From assembly GCF_036010485.1 (NCBI RefSeq), contig NZ_CP108568.1, positions 1,426,001-1,490,000 on the forward strand: a stretch of 64,000 nt of DNA, given 5' to 3'. The DNA comes from Streptomyces sp. NBC_01198. GTDB taxonomy: Bacteria > Actinomycetota > Actinomycetes > Streptomycetales > Streptomycetaceae. Shown in pieces: positions 43,420 to 52,604 of the stretch. The position numbers and the translations under genes are program-made. The stretch's first letter is position 1. Every line of letters begins with the position of its first letter. The notes below the pieces were generated by a model. The model did no database searches, was not told the origin of the DNA, and saw only the letters and a program-made list of their open reading frames with translations.

Positions 43420-43621
43420 CCGTCGGAGACACGACCCATCCACGAACGGTCGAGGGTCCCCGGCGCCTCTCCGAGGGCGAGGTTGCCGCCCCGCTGGACA
43501 CTGGCGTGGCGCCGCAGCGGATGTACATCACGGAGGGCATGACCGTGGCCCGCCAGGGCAGGGAGATCCGATACCGCGCAGCTGACCAGCCGGTGCGTGT
43601 AGGAGCCACGAGGAGGCCAGG

Positions 43622-44512
43622 GTGTTCGACGGGTTCGAAGAGGAGCAGGTCGACGTCGGTGACGCGTCGGTCTTCGTCCGCTTCGGCGGAGACGGTCCGC
43701 CGGTGGTGCTGCTGCACGGTCATCCCCGCACGTCGGCGACATGGCACCGGGTCGCCCCGCGGCTCGTGGCAGCAGGTCACACCGTGGTCTGCCCGGATCT
43801 GCGGGGCTACGGGCGTTCCAGAGGACCGCGGTTCACCGCCGACCACGCGGGCTACTCCAAGCGTGCGGTCGCCGGGGACGTGGTGGCTGTCATGCGCCAC
43901 CTCGGATACCACCGGTTCGCGCTCGTGGGGCACGACCGCGGCGGCGCCGTGGCGCTGCGGCTCACGCTGGACCACCCTGACACGGTCTCCCGGGTGGCGT
44001 TCCTGGACTGTCTCCCGTTGACGGAGCACCTGTCGCGGATCACCGCGGAATTCGCCACGCAATGGTGGCACTGGTTCTTCTTCGCCCAGCCGGACATCCC
44101 CGAGCGGGTCATCACCGCCGACCCCGACAGCTGGTACCGCGGCGATCCCGAGGCCATGGGCCGGGAGAACCACCGCGAATGGCGGGAAGCCACCCGCAAC
44201 CCCGACGTGGTGCGGGCGATGCTCGAGGACTACCGCGCCGGCCTCAGCGTCGACCGGCAGCACGAGGAGTGCGACCGGGAAGCCGGCAGGCGCGTCACCT
44301 GCCCGACGCTCGCCCTGTGGTCCCTGCGGGACGACCTGGAAGATCTCTACGGCGATCCCCTCAGCATCTGGCGCCGGTGGGCCACCGACGTCCGCGGGCA
44401 CGGCATCGACTCCGGCCACCATGTCGCCGAGCAGGCCCCCGAAGCCCTGGCCGCCGCCCTCACTGACTTCCTTCGACCCGCTCCGACCATTCCAACCGGA
44501 TCCGCGGGGTGA
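43622..44512 (+). CDS. Alpha/beta hydrolase, haloacetate-dehalogenase-like
   Basis: The 296-residue protein carries an Asp nucleophile, GHDRGG (Asp105, with Arg106), instead of Ser. It has the oxyanion-side HGHPRT motif (32-37), the WHWFFFAQPD stretch with His150 and Trp151, and a final GHH (His266). In fluoroacetate dehalogenases the equivalent residues are the Asp-Arg pair, a His-Trp pair that binds the halide and a catalytic His. Hydrolytic dehalogenation of a haloacetate-like acid is thus likely; an epoxide or ester hydrolase role is an alternative. AGGAGG precedes the GTG at 43622. Confidence 0.8.
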   Translation: MFDGFEEEQVDVGDASVFVRFGGDGPPVVLLHGHPRTSATWHRVAPRLVAAGHTVVCPDLRGYGRSRGPRFTADHAGYSKRAVAGDVVAVMRHLGYHRFALVGHDRGGAVALRLTLDHPDTVSRVAFLDCLPLTEHLSRITAEFATQWWHWFFFAQPDIPERVITADPDSWYRGDPEAMGRENHREWREATRNPDVVRAMLEDYRAGLSVDRQHEECDREAGRRVTCPTLALWSLRDDLEDLYGDPLSIWRRWATDVRGHGIDSGHHVAEQAPEALAAALTDFLRPAPTIPTGSAG

Positions 44513-44607
44513 CCCGCAACCGGCCCCCTCCCCCGCGGATCCCCGCCGGCGGACGCCTGAACCGTTCCGGGTTCGGTGGAGGCTCGATTCTTTGAGAGGA
44601 TCGAGTC

Positions 44608-44880
44608 ATGGCACGTCCCTCCCCCTATCCCGCTGAGCTGCGGCGTCGTGCGGTGCGCATGGTCGCCGAGGTACGCCCCGACTATGAGACCGAGTGGGCC
44701 GCGATGAAGGCCGTCGCGACCAAGCTCGGCATCGGCACGGCCGAGACAGTGCGCCAGTGGGTCCGGCGCGACCAGATCGACTCCGGAACCCGGCCCGGGA
44801 CGACAACGGAAGAATCAGCCCAGGTCAGAGCCCTGAAGAAGGAAGTCGCCGAGCTCAAGCGGGCGAACGAGATCATCTAA
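44608..44880 (+). CDS. IS3-family transposase orfA
   Basis: The 90-residue protein has a helix-turn-helix (YPAELRRRAVRMVAEVRPDY, AVATKLGIGTAETVRQWVRR) and a C-terminal coiled coil (SAQVRALKKEVAELKRANEI). It is the DNA-binding part of an IS3 transposase and normally reaches orfB by frameshifting. It ends at a TAA where relatives continue as ANEILK, so the fusion site may be damaged. Confidence 0.82.
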   Translation: MARPSPYPAELRRRAVRMVAEVRPDYETEWAAMKAVATKLGIGTAETVRQWVRRDQIDSGTRPGTTTEESAQVRALKKEVAELKRANEII

Positions 44881-45834
44881 GTCGGCTTTCTTCGCGGCCG
44901 AGCTCGACCGGCCACATCTTCGCTCGCGACCTTCATCAACGAGCACCGGGACCGCTTCGGCGGCGTCGAGCCTATCTGCACCGTGCTCACCGGGCACGGC
45001 ATCACCTACTACGCCGCCAGGGCCCGCCCGCCCTCGGCCCGAACCGTGCGCGACACGGAGCTGAAAGCCCTGGTCCAGGAGGTGTTCGAGGCCAACTACC
45101 GCGTGTACGGGGCCCGCAATATCTTGCACCACCTGCGCCGGCAGGGCCACCAGGTCGCCCGCTGCACGGTCGAGCGGCTGATGCGCCAGCTCGGCATCAC
45201 CGGCGCGGTCCGCGGGAAGAAGATCGTCACCACTGTCCAGGACCGGGCGGCCGAGCGGGCCCCGGACCTGGTCGATCGCGACTTCGTCGCCAAGGCTCCG
45301 AAGCGGACCTGGGTCGCGGACTTCACCCATGTCGCGGCGTGGGCCGGCACGGTCTATGTCGCCTTCGTCGTCGACACTTTCTTCCGCCGCATCGTCGGCT
45401 GGTCCGCGGCCACCACCAAACACACCGAACTCGTCCTGGCCACAGTGGAGATGGGCCTGTGGCAGCGCGACCGAGAAGGCAACCGCCACCAGCCGGGCCA
45501 GTTGGTGCACCACAGCTATGCCGGGTCGCAATACACCTCTTTCGCCCTCGCTGAACATCTTCAGCGAGAGGGCATCGCGGCCTCCATCGGATCCGTCGGC
45601 GACGCATACGACAACGCCCTGATGGAATCCACGATCGGCTTGTTCAAGACCGAGCTGATCAAGCCCCGCCGGCCATGGAGAGCTCCGTCCGACGTCGAAC
45701 TGGCCACCGCCGAGTGGGTCGACTGGTACAACCACCACCGCCTGCACGGTGAAACAGGCCACATCCCGCCCGCAGAATTCGAAGGCAACTACCACCTGAC
45801 CGACAAGAAACACCAGGTCACAGTCAAGATCTAG
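44881..45834 (+). pseudogene. IS3-family transposase orfB, catalytic Asp lost
   Basis: The frame from about 44926 reads ATFINEHRDRFGGVEPIC through WVADFTHVAAWAGTVYVAFV (first Asp), to DNALMESTIGLFKTELIKPR (Glu). The second catalytic Asp, normally in HHSDAGSQY, is Tyr: HHSYAGSQY at about 45509-45535. Small deletions remove residues at the orfA/orfB joint and around GHGITYYAARAR. The enzyme should be inactive. Confidence 0.78.
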
Positions 45835-46062
45835 AGTCTCCACCAGACCCGGAGCGGTTCAAGGGCCCCTTGGTCGACCAAGCAGACATCTTCCCCGACC
45901 TGGCCAACCCGTCGTTTCAGGACGAAGCCAACGAGGCCAACCACCGCTTCATCATTGAGAGCGTCGGCCAGTAGGCGTGGGCAAGGACGGAGAGGGCGGC
46001 ACGACGGAGACGGCTTTGATGATCATGGAGTCGTCAACGCTATGTGACCACCTGGGGGGTTC

Positions 46063-46225
46063 GTGTCCGTCGTGCCCGCGTCCATCATCGACCCGATCCG
46101 TGAGGAGTTCCTGAGGCTGGTCCCAGCCCGGCCCGATTCGCACCCACAGGGGGTGCCACAACCCGCGGATCGCGGACGCTGGCTCTGTTCACAAGAACGG
46201 GTTCTGACACAGGTTCTGTGCTTGT
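46063..46225 (+). pseudogene. IS5-like transposase 5' fragment
   Basis: The frame from the GTG at 46063 reads SVVPASIIDPIREEFLRLVP ARPDSHP, then shifts to GCHNPRIADA in another frame. This resembles the start of IS5-group transposases (a V-P-A-x-x-x-DP start and the GCH-PRI motif). The remainder is missing. Confidence 0.4.
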
Positions 46226-46721
46226 CATTTATCCAGTCGGCGGGGCTTGGTGCCCTTCTTGTGGGCGGGTCCGATGTACGCCTTCGCCCGTTGCGAGGAC
46301 CCGTCCCACGTCGTGACGGGTTGCCGAACGGCTGTTTCTTGAACCCAGTGGGCGGCCGGGGCCAGGTCGGGAGGGTTTGGACGCACGCGCTGGCGTCGGG
46401 GTCTGAGCGTGGAGGTTTCTGAACCCGGTTCAGGCGGGGGGTCGTGGTCACCCGCGCAGTGTGCTGCCCGGCCTCGGCGGTCCGGGCCGGTTCACCGGCG
46501 GTAGCAGTGGCTTAACCGCTCTGTTCTGGTGAGCTGAAACAACCAGCCTGGCCCTGCCAGCCACGTCCAGGACAAAGCTCACCGCCTAGCCCCACCGCCC
46601 GATGTGCCAGCGCCTCCACCTGGACAGTGGTCGTAGCCGGCCGGGCTCCCGCCTCGGATACCGTGTTCCTCTACGGGGTGCCATAACGGATGTGACGCCC
46701 CCCACCGGAGGTAGTCAGCGT
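46226..46721. other. Gene-free stretch with a minus-strand coding remnant
   Basis: On the minus strand around 46370-46235 one frame reads AVRQPVTTWDGSSQRAKAYI then GPAHKKGTKPRRLDK and a stop, like the end of an unknown protein. Nothing upstream of it is intact. No repeat or hairpin stands out. Confidence 0.25.
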
Positions 46722-47111
46722 ATGAGTTCAAAGCGCAGCAAGAATCCAGCCCTGCCCGTACTCGACGACGCATTCCGACTCGCGTCGGTCAAGGACGCCG
46801 AAGAGTCCACCCGTGACTTGGCCGCGCGGCTGGCCACCACCGAGCTGCGCCGCGTTTCCCACCCGGGCCGGGTCACCTGGGAGCCCACTGATCAGGCCGA
46901 GCCCGTACCGGTCCCGCCGACTGTGATCGACGGTGACGGGGACCTGTGGCTGCGGGACCGGGGCACTGGCACCTGGACCATGCCCGAGTTCAACCCGAAG
47001 GAGTTCCCGGCCCGCTGTGGCGAGGCCCTGACGTGGAACCAGCTTGCCCGCGAGTTCGGCCCGCTGACCGCACTGGCCGACGACCGCCGCATCGGCGGCG
47101 GCCGGCGCTGA
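46722..47111 (+). CDS. Hypothetical protein, 129 residues
   Basis: The ATG at 46722 follows GGAGG by ten bases. The product is acidic in the middle (WEPTDQAEPVPVPPTVIDGD, GDLWLRDRGTGTWTMPEFNP) with no membrane segment or signal peptide. I do not recognise a family. Its single Cys lies in FPARCGEALTW. It lies between IS remnants and may belong to a former mobile element or be a recent arrival. The reading frame is intact and has normal third-position GC. Confidence 0.5.
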   Translation: MSSKRSKNPALPVLDDAFRLASVKDAEESTRDLAARLATTELRRVSHPGRVTWEPTDQAEPVPVPPTVIDGDGDLWLRDRGTGTWTMPEFNPKEFPARCGEALTWNQLAREFGPLTALADDRRIGGGRR

Positions 47112-47780
47112 CCGCGCGGCCTTCTGGGATGACCGCGCCCCCGAAGCGCCCGTTACGGGTAGCTGGGAGCTCCAGCTCACCGCCGAGCTCGACGATGGCG
47201 GCGAGCAGGTGAGCGTGGTGGTGGCCTGCGACGGCCTCGAGCAGCGTGGTGCGGACCTGGCGCCACCCGATGTCCTCGGTGCGGCCGGCGTCGGTGGACC
47301 AGCCGGGTAGCGGTCGGCCTTCCGTTGCCGTCGTAAGCGCGCGGCCCAGCTCGCCGATCGACTGCCGCCAGTCGGCCAACTTGCCGAGCAGGCCGCGCAC
47401 CAGCTCGTCGAGGGCGCCCCCCGGGCCGGCGCCGAAGGCCCGCGCTTCGGATGCGGCCTTGGCGGGGACGTCTTCGTCCGGGATGCAGAGCGGGCTTGTG
47501 AGCGGCTGGTCGTCGAGATCGTCCACCGGCTCAACCTCGGGAACCCGGGCTCGGTGGCGGACCTCTTCACGGTGTCCGCAGAGGTCACGGTAACCGGGAT
47601 GTTGGTGCATATACGGCGTGGCAGTCGGTCTGCGGGCCGGTTGCCGAAGTAGGTGCGCAGGACGTCGCGACCCGCAATGCGGCGGTCTCCGGCGGGCCAT
47701 TCCAAGGTGCCGTCCAGCGCCGCCAGCACCTACTTCACCACGTACCGTGTCGACGGCTACAGCAAGGGCCTCGTACCGCC
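46990..47780 (-). pseudogene. Degenerate minus-strand coding stretch, partly NTF2/SnoaL-like
   Basis: One minus frame near 47740-47590 reads LAALDGTLEWPAGDRRIAGR then DVLRTYFGNRPADRLPRRIC, similar to NTF2/SnoaL-like small proteins. Another frame, about 47540-47115, reads GALDELVRGLLGKLADWRQS and TTLLEAVAGHHHAHLLAAIV, a helical protein I cannot name. They are in different frames and neither has a good start, so this looks like a decayed gene pair or fusion. A CCCCTG tandem repeat lies upstream at about 47789-47817. Confidence 0.35.
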
Positions 47781-47788
47781 TCCGACCC

Positions 47789-47817
47789 TGCCCCTGCCCC
47801 TGCCCCTGCCCCTGCCG
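47789..47817. repeat. Short tandem CCCCTG repeat
   Basis: Four perfect CCCCTG units with flanking partial copies. The complementary strand has repeated G4 runs. It lies just upstream of the degenerate minus-strand coding stretch. Confidence 0.7.
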
Positions 47818-47921
47818 ATAACCCCATCCACCCTGGTGGGAGGGTGTGTGCGCGATGCGGCATGTCCGGGTAGGGGCGGCGCCGTGGCCTGCAAGGTGGT
47901 GCCAGGGAATGACGATCAACT

Positions 47922-49084
47922 GTGCTGCTTCGACTGGCCTATCTGACCGTGACGAACGCGCTCGCGATGCTGCGCCTGCTCTCCATGAGCGATCGGGAGC
48001 GAGATAAGGGGATCCTCGCGCTGCGGCATGAGCTCATGGTGCTCGAATCATGGTGCTCGAACGTCAACTCGGTGACGAGCGTGCCCGGTTCACAGCGAGC
48101 GATCGAGCGTTCCTGGCAGCCCTGCTCCACCGGTTGCCCTGGGACGTACTACGGAGACTTCGGCTGCTGATACGCCCGGACACGGTGCTCCGCTGGCACC
48201 GCGACCTGGTCGCACGTCGTCACGCCGCCATGTCCAGGCCGAAGCGTCCCGGACGACCACGAACCATGCCGCTCCGTCAGGCTCCTGGTGCTACGGCTCG
48301 CCCGGGAGAACCCCAACTGGGGATACCGCCGCATCCACGGCGAACTCCTCGTCCTGAACGTGAAAGTCGCCGCATCCACCATCTGGGAGATCCTCCAAGA
48401 CGCCGGCATCGACCCGGCACCCGACCGGGCCTCCAGCACATGGGCAGACTTCCTGCGCTCCCAGACCGACACCCTGCCGGCCTGGGACTTCCTCGAGACC
48501 GTCACCCCGTCCGGGGCGCCACTCTACGTGTTCGCGGTGATCGAGCACGCCAGCCGCAGGATCCGGATCCTCGGCGCCACCGCCCACCCGACCCAGGTAT
48601 GGGTGACGCAAGCCGCGAGGAACCTCGTCATGGACCTCGAGGACGCCGATTGCCGGGCGAGGTTCCTGATCCGCGACCGGGACGGGAAGTTTCCCGCCCT
48701 GTTCGACACCATCCTCAACGACGCGGGGATCCAGGTTGTACTCAGCGGCGTCCGAACCCCGCGCATGAACGCGATCATGGAACAGGGGGCACCTCCCGCC
48801 GAAGGCAGGGGGCGGGTGCAGACCTGCCGACGGGAATTCCTGGACCGCACCCTGATCTGGAACCAGCACCACCTGGTCCACGCCCTGCGAGAGTTCGAGG
48901 AGCACTACAACTCCCACCGACCGCATCAGGGCATCGCGAACGCCCGTCCCCTCCAACCACCGCCGATACCGGCCGCGAATACGAGGCAGACCAACCACCG
49001 CGACATCCGACGACGCGACCGCCTCGGCGGCACCTCCACGATTACGAACATGCAGCCTGACCTGCACGGATGACATTTTCGGCA
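47922..49084 (+). mobile_element. Integrase-core transposase IS remnant, copy 1
   Basis: The transposase reading starts at the GTG at 47922 (LLRLAYLTVTNALAMLRLLS) and continues in other frames after shifts near 48050 and 48280. It finishes at 49073 with VKVAASTIWEILQDAGIDPA, LIRDRDGKFPALFDTILNDA (catalytic Asp) and an intact HRPHQGIANARPL end. A 27-base in-frame insertion lies at about 48785-48812. The shared IS-terminus motif (49058-49084) overlaps the stop codon. It cannot make an active enzyme. Confidence 0.7.
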
Positions 49085-49110
49085 GGAGCAGCGTTGCCGC
49101 GGACTGCCCG

Positions 49111-49443
49111 TCAGTTGCCTGCCGTGTGCTGGAATGCGGTGCGGTGGTGTTCGGCGTTGATGCGCTGGGCTTCTTCGAGCTGGTCTTCGAGGATGACAAT
49201 GCGGCAGGCGGCCTCGATCGGGGTGCCCTGGTCGACGAGTTCCCTGGCGCGGGCGGCGATGCGCAGCTGGTAGCGGGAGTAGCGGCGGTGGCCGCCGGCC
49301 GAGCGCAGCGGGGTGATGAGGCGGGCTTCGCCGATGGCGCGCAGGAAGCCCTGGGTGGTGCCGAGTATCTCGGCGGCCCGGCCCATGGTGTAGGCGGGGT
49401 AGTCGTCGTCATCGAGCCGGTTGAACGAGTCGTCTGCTGTCAT
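49111..49443 (-). CDS. MerR-family-like transcriptional regulator
   Basis: The 110-residue protein has a MerR-type winged helix: AYTMGRAAEILGTTQGFLRA, then IGEARLITPLRSAGGHRRYS with the RxxGGHRRY recognition part. A helix RARELVDQGTPIEAACRIVI and a short coiled coil (LEDQLEEAQRINAEHHRTAF) follow. It lacks a ligand-binding domain, as in BldC- or HspR-like small regulators. Its target is unknown. It lies at the edge of a gene-free, ACTGC-rich region that is divergent toward the RsbW-like gene. Confidence 0.8.
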   Translation of the reverse strand: MTADDSFNRLDDDDYPAYTMGRAAEILGTTQGFLRAIGEARLITPLRSAGGHRRYSRYQLRIAARARELVDQGTPIEAACRIVILEDQLEEAQRINAEHHRTAFQHTAGN

Positions 49444-50304
49444 CTTGCCTCTCTGTGGAACGCGCTGGAGGGGCCCTGGTGCCGTACTGGCACCAGGGCC
49501 CCGAAGGAACTGCTACACCATCTGCCGGCCCTAGTACTGCACCGGCCTACTGTGTCCGCACGGCCACCGGGAGAAGTGGCGGCGTGTGCGGGGATCGCGG
49601 TTGCTTGACCGGAGACCACCTCACTATCGATGTCCTGCGGTACCCGGGCTCAACACTCCGCCCGGGCGATCCTGATGGCGCCTCGGCTCCTCCGTTCTTT
49701 CCCTCTGGATGAACTGCCTCCCAAACGGGCACTGCACACTGTGGGTACTTCCGGTGATGCGAACTGCTCGTGGCCTTGAGCAAGCGCCACTCTTCGGCAG
49801 CCAGCCCCGTCGCCCGTCCTGCATCTGCTCTGGCTTGGAACCCCACTGCCGAACCTCCCGGTACGCGCGTCCGCAGCCGACGCCTTTACCGAGGTACCGC
49901 TCACTGAACTCACTGCTGGGTACCGCGAACTGCACTCACCGAACTGCGACTGCGTTACTGCTCATGGCGGCCCCTGATCACTGCGGGCCCCCCGGTCCGG
50001 TCGTCAGCCCCGTCGCCGTCAGGCAACCACTCTGGCTTCGGAACTCCACCACCGCACCGTCCTGCGTACTGCACCTGCGGGTACTGCTGCCCGGCAGTTC
50101 GTCTCTGCCGGGCCTTGCTGATCTCGGCTACGAGAGAAACCATAACCACATCACCACCCAATGTCTACTCCGGCCGTCACAGATTTTCGCGTGCCCGGTG
50201 GCGAGGTAATCGGGCCTCCCTGCCGGGTTAAGGGACGCAGGAGGTGGGGCACAAGAGTCGGGTACAGGACTGGGCAGTGCCGAGCCGTACCAGGGGGAAC
50301 CCCG
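49444..50304. other. 860-base gene-free region rich in ACTGC
   Basis: No frame on either strand looks like a real gene. The plus strand contains ACTGC fourteen times between 49508 and 50096, often as GAACTGC or GTACTGC, far above chance. The region lies between divergent starts (MerR-like on the minus strand, RsbW-like on the plus strand). Confidence 0.55.
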
Positions 50305-50697
50305 ATGGACACGATGCGCGTCGACGCCACGACCAGCCGCTCCGCGACCGCCGCTGCCCACGCGCGCGAGACCACCCAGGCCTTCCTCGAAGCCCTCCGT
50401 CGGCCCGCCGTCGACCCGGAAACAGCCGACACAACCGTCCTGGCCGTCTCCGAACTCGTCACCAACGCCCCACGACACGGCGGCGGCACCTACACCCTCC
50501 GCCCGACCGCCCGCCCCGACCTCATCGAGGTGGCCGTCGATGACCCCAGCCCGCAGGCGCCGCGCCTGCGCACCCCGGACCTGAACGGCAGCACCGGAGG
50601 CTTCGGCTGGCCCAGGGTCAACCGCCTCGCCCGCGCCACCACCGTCACCAGCCATACGACCGGCGGCAAGACCGCCAGCGCCCTTCTCACCCGGTAG
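50305..50697 (+). CDS. RsbW-like ATP-binding protein (HATPase)
   Basis: The 130-residue protein has the GHKL N-box ELVTNAPRHGGG (about residues 51-62) and the G1-like DDPSPQAPRLR stretch, with a degraded G2 glycine loop near GSTGGFGWPRVNRLA. It resembles anti-sigma kinases and Streptomyces regulators of the RsbW group; Pro replaces the usual Leu/Val in the N-box (NAPRHGG). It probably binds ATP and may act on an anti-anti-sigma protein, which is not encoded nearby. The ATG at 50305 has GGGGGAA upstream. Confidence 0.78.
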   Translation: MDTMRVDATTSRSATAAAHARETTQAFLEALRRPAVDPETADTTVLAVSELVTNAPRHGGGTYTLRPTARPDLIEVAVDDPSPQAPRLRTPDLNGSTGGFGWPRVNRLARATTVTSHTTGGKTASALLTR

Positions 50698-51153
50698 CGC
50701 CAAAACAGCGACAGTCGATGCGCTCACCCATCCGGGGCACCCTGCTGATCGCCCTCACCCGACAGTCGGGTCGCGTCAGCGGAAGCGGTCCGGATCTCGA
50801 ATTCACTATCGCTACTCGTTTTCATCACCGCGCCGCCACGGGTGTAGACCCGGCCACTACCATCCCCAGCGCCCCTTCCCGGCAGCTCGAATGCCGGAAA
50901 GGGGCTCAGTCGTACGGCCGTGGTCGGCCGGCTCGCTCGGGCCGTCAGTCGACGCCGTAGTCGATGATGTCGTCGTCGGTGTAGCCCTCCAGGATCTCTT
51001 CGATTGCGCTCCGGTGCTGCTGCGCGATGGCGTCGGCCACTTCCGGGGTGCAGATGATTTCCACGCAGACGTGGCGGAAGTCAGGGTCGTCTTCCTCTTC
51101 TTCGTGTGACTGAGCGCTTCAGCTGGCGAAGCCTTGAGCTGTCGGCCTACGCA
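50698..51153. other. Mostly gene-free, with a short C-terminal coding remnant
   Basis: On the minus strand 51110-50945 reads EEEEDDPDFRHVCVEIICTP then EVADAIAQQHRSAIEEILEG YTDDDIIDYGVD in order, with a stop. It looks like a real protein end but has no start codon, as a stop precedes it. Otherwise nothing is seen. Confidence 0.3.
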
Positions 51154-51570
51154 TCAATGTGCCGCCGGGCCGTCAGCCCGCGCGTCGTAGGCGACGCGAG
51201 CGGCGCGCACCTCGTCCATGTGCTCCTCCGCCCATCCTTTGATCGCGCACATGACCGGCAACAACAAGCGGCCGAGCGCGGTCAGTTCGTATTCGACGCG
51301 GACCGGGACGGCGGGGATCACAGTCCGCGACACCAGCCCGTCGCGTTCCAGATGTCGCAAAGTCTGCGTGAGCATTTTCTGGCTCACGCTCGCCAGCCTG
51401 CGTTGCAGGTCGGTGTACCGCTGTGGCCCGTCGGCAAGCGCGTTGACGGCGAGGCTGACCCACTTGTCGGCGATGCGGTCCAGCAGCTGCCGGGCAGGGC
51501 ATTCGGCGAGGTAGGCGTCGTAGGAGACGCGCGCCTCGGTTCGACGCTGGGCGGCGGTGCGGGTGGCCAT
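51154..51570 (-). CDS. HxlR-family transcriptional regulator
   Basis: The 138-residue protein has the HxlR winged helix: CPARQLLDRIADKWVSLAVN, then LQRRLASVSQKMLTQTLRHL and ERDGLVSRTVIPAVPVRVEY, with the initial Cys common in redox-sensing members. A GGAGG ribosome site is right before the ATG at 51570. It is divergent from the quinone oxidoreductase gene, with 77 bases between the starts. HxlR proteins often respond to aldehydes, quinones or thiol stress and control the adjacent reductase. Confidence 0.87.
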   Translation of the reverse strand: MATRTAAQRRTEARVSYDAYLAECPARQLLDRIADKWVSLAVNALADGPQRYTDLQRRLASVSQKMLTQTLRHLERDGLVSRTVIPAVPVRVEYELTALGRLLLPVMCAIKGWAEEHMDEVRAARVAYDARADGPAAH

Positions 51571-51582
51571 GGCCCTCCTTCC

Positions 51583-51597
51583 GGTGCCGTAGGCACC
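51583..51597. promoter_or_regulatory. Small inverted repeat in the HxlR/oxidoreductase intergenic region
   Basis: GGTGCC, three bases, GGCACC: a perfect six-base-arm repeat a few bases upstream of the HxlR ribosome site. It is a possible operator or mRNA hairpin. A second AT-richer element near 51625-51640 could hold the other promoter. Confidence 0.35.
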
Positions 51598-51647
51598 TCG
51601 AAGTGCGTTCTTCCCAACGGAGAGTAGCAATCTCTACGGTGTGCGAC

Positions 51648-52604
51648 ATGATCACTGAAAAACAGATGAGGGCCGTGGTCGCCCGCGGTTACGGCGGGCC
51701 CGAGGCGCTCGAGTTGGTGACAATTCCGCTCCCGGAACCCGGCCCCGGGCAGATACGGATCCGCGTCGAGGCCGCGACCGTCAATCCCGTCGACCTGGCC
51801 ACCCGTTCCGGCGCGCTCGTCGAAGCCGGGCTCATGGCCGCCCGCGGGTACACGGGCATCGGCTGGGATGTCGCGGGCGTGGTCGACCGGCTCGGATCGG
51901 GCGTGACGGCGTTCGCGCCCGGTCAGCGGGTGATTGGGCTGCGCGACCTGCTCGACGTATCGCTGGGCGCCTACTCCGAATACCTGGCCCTGGACGCCGC
52001 GGCAGTCGCACCCGCTCCGCCCGGTGTCTCTGCTGTGGCTGCCGCGACGCTGCCGTTGAACAGTCTCACCGCCCTCCAAGCCCTCAACCTGCTCGATCTC
52101 GCTGCGGGCGACACCGTGCTGGTCACCGGGGCGGCCGGGGCGGTTGGTGGCTTCGCGGTCGAACTGGCGGCGCGACGCGGCCTGCGCGTCCTCGCCCAGG
52201 CCAGCGCCGCTGACGAAGAGTTCGTTCGAAGTCTCGGCGCCGAATGGATCGTCAGCCGTGACGCCTCCGACCTCGCGACCGATGTCCGGCGCCTGGTGCC
52301 GGGCGGCATCGACGGCGCGCTCGACACGGCAGGACTCGGAATTCGCGCACTGGCCGCCGTCCGCACCAGGGGCGCTTACGTCACGGTGGTCGGCGGTTCA
52401 GCCCCGCTCCCGTTGCGCGGCATCCGGGTCCATCAGCAGTGGATCAGTTCTGATGGGGCCGCCTTGGCTGAGCTCGCCGCCATGGACCTGACTCTGCGGG
52501 TCGCCGACATCCTCCCGCTTGAGCGCGCGGCCGAAGCACACGATCGCCTCGCGGCGGGCGGCATACGCGGCCGACTGATGCTGGTTCCTTCCGAAGGGCC
52601 CTGA
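51648..52604 (+). CDS. Zinc-free MDR-type quinone oxidoreductase
   Basis: The 318-residue protein has a GroES-like N-domain (MRAVVARGYGGPEALELVTI, NPVDLATRSG) and a Rossmann C-domain with VTGAAGAVGGFAVELAA (about 150-166). It has no zinc-ligand Cys pattern, as in quinone oxidoreductases (QOR/zeta-crystallin). NADPH-dependent reduction of quinones or enals is likely. It is divergent from the HxlR gene and is probably its target. Confidence 0.87.
   Translation: MITEKQMRAVVARGYGGPEALELVTIPLPEPGPGQIRIRVEAATVNPVDLATRSGALVEAGLMAARGYTGIGWDVAGVVDRLGSGVTAFAPGQRVIGLRDLLDVSLGAYSEYLALDAAAVAPAPPGVSAVAAATLPLNSLTALQALNLLDLAAGDTVLVTGAAGAVGGFAVELAARRGLRVLAQASAADEEFVRSLGAEWIVSRDASDLATDVRRLVPGGIDGALDTAGLGIRALAAVRTRGAYVTVVGGSAPLPLRGIRVHQQWISSDGAALAELAAMDLTLRVADILPLERAAEAHDRLAAGGIRGRLMLVPSEGP

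Larger units (their letters stand above)
44558..45861 (+). mobile_element. IS3-family insertion sequence, complete ends, dead transposase
   Basis: Imperfect 28-base terminal inverted repeats lie at 44558-44585 and 45834-45861 (24 of 28 matching, both beginning TGAACCG at the outer edge). The element is 1304 bases and holds orfA and a damaged orfB. No clear target duplication is seen (GCC on one side, AGG on the other). Confidence 0.85.

Noticed and set aside
49624..50209. Open frames of 68-166 codons in the ACTGC-rich region
   Set aside because: They overlap in several frames, lack ribosome sites and have no coding-like third-position bias.
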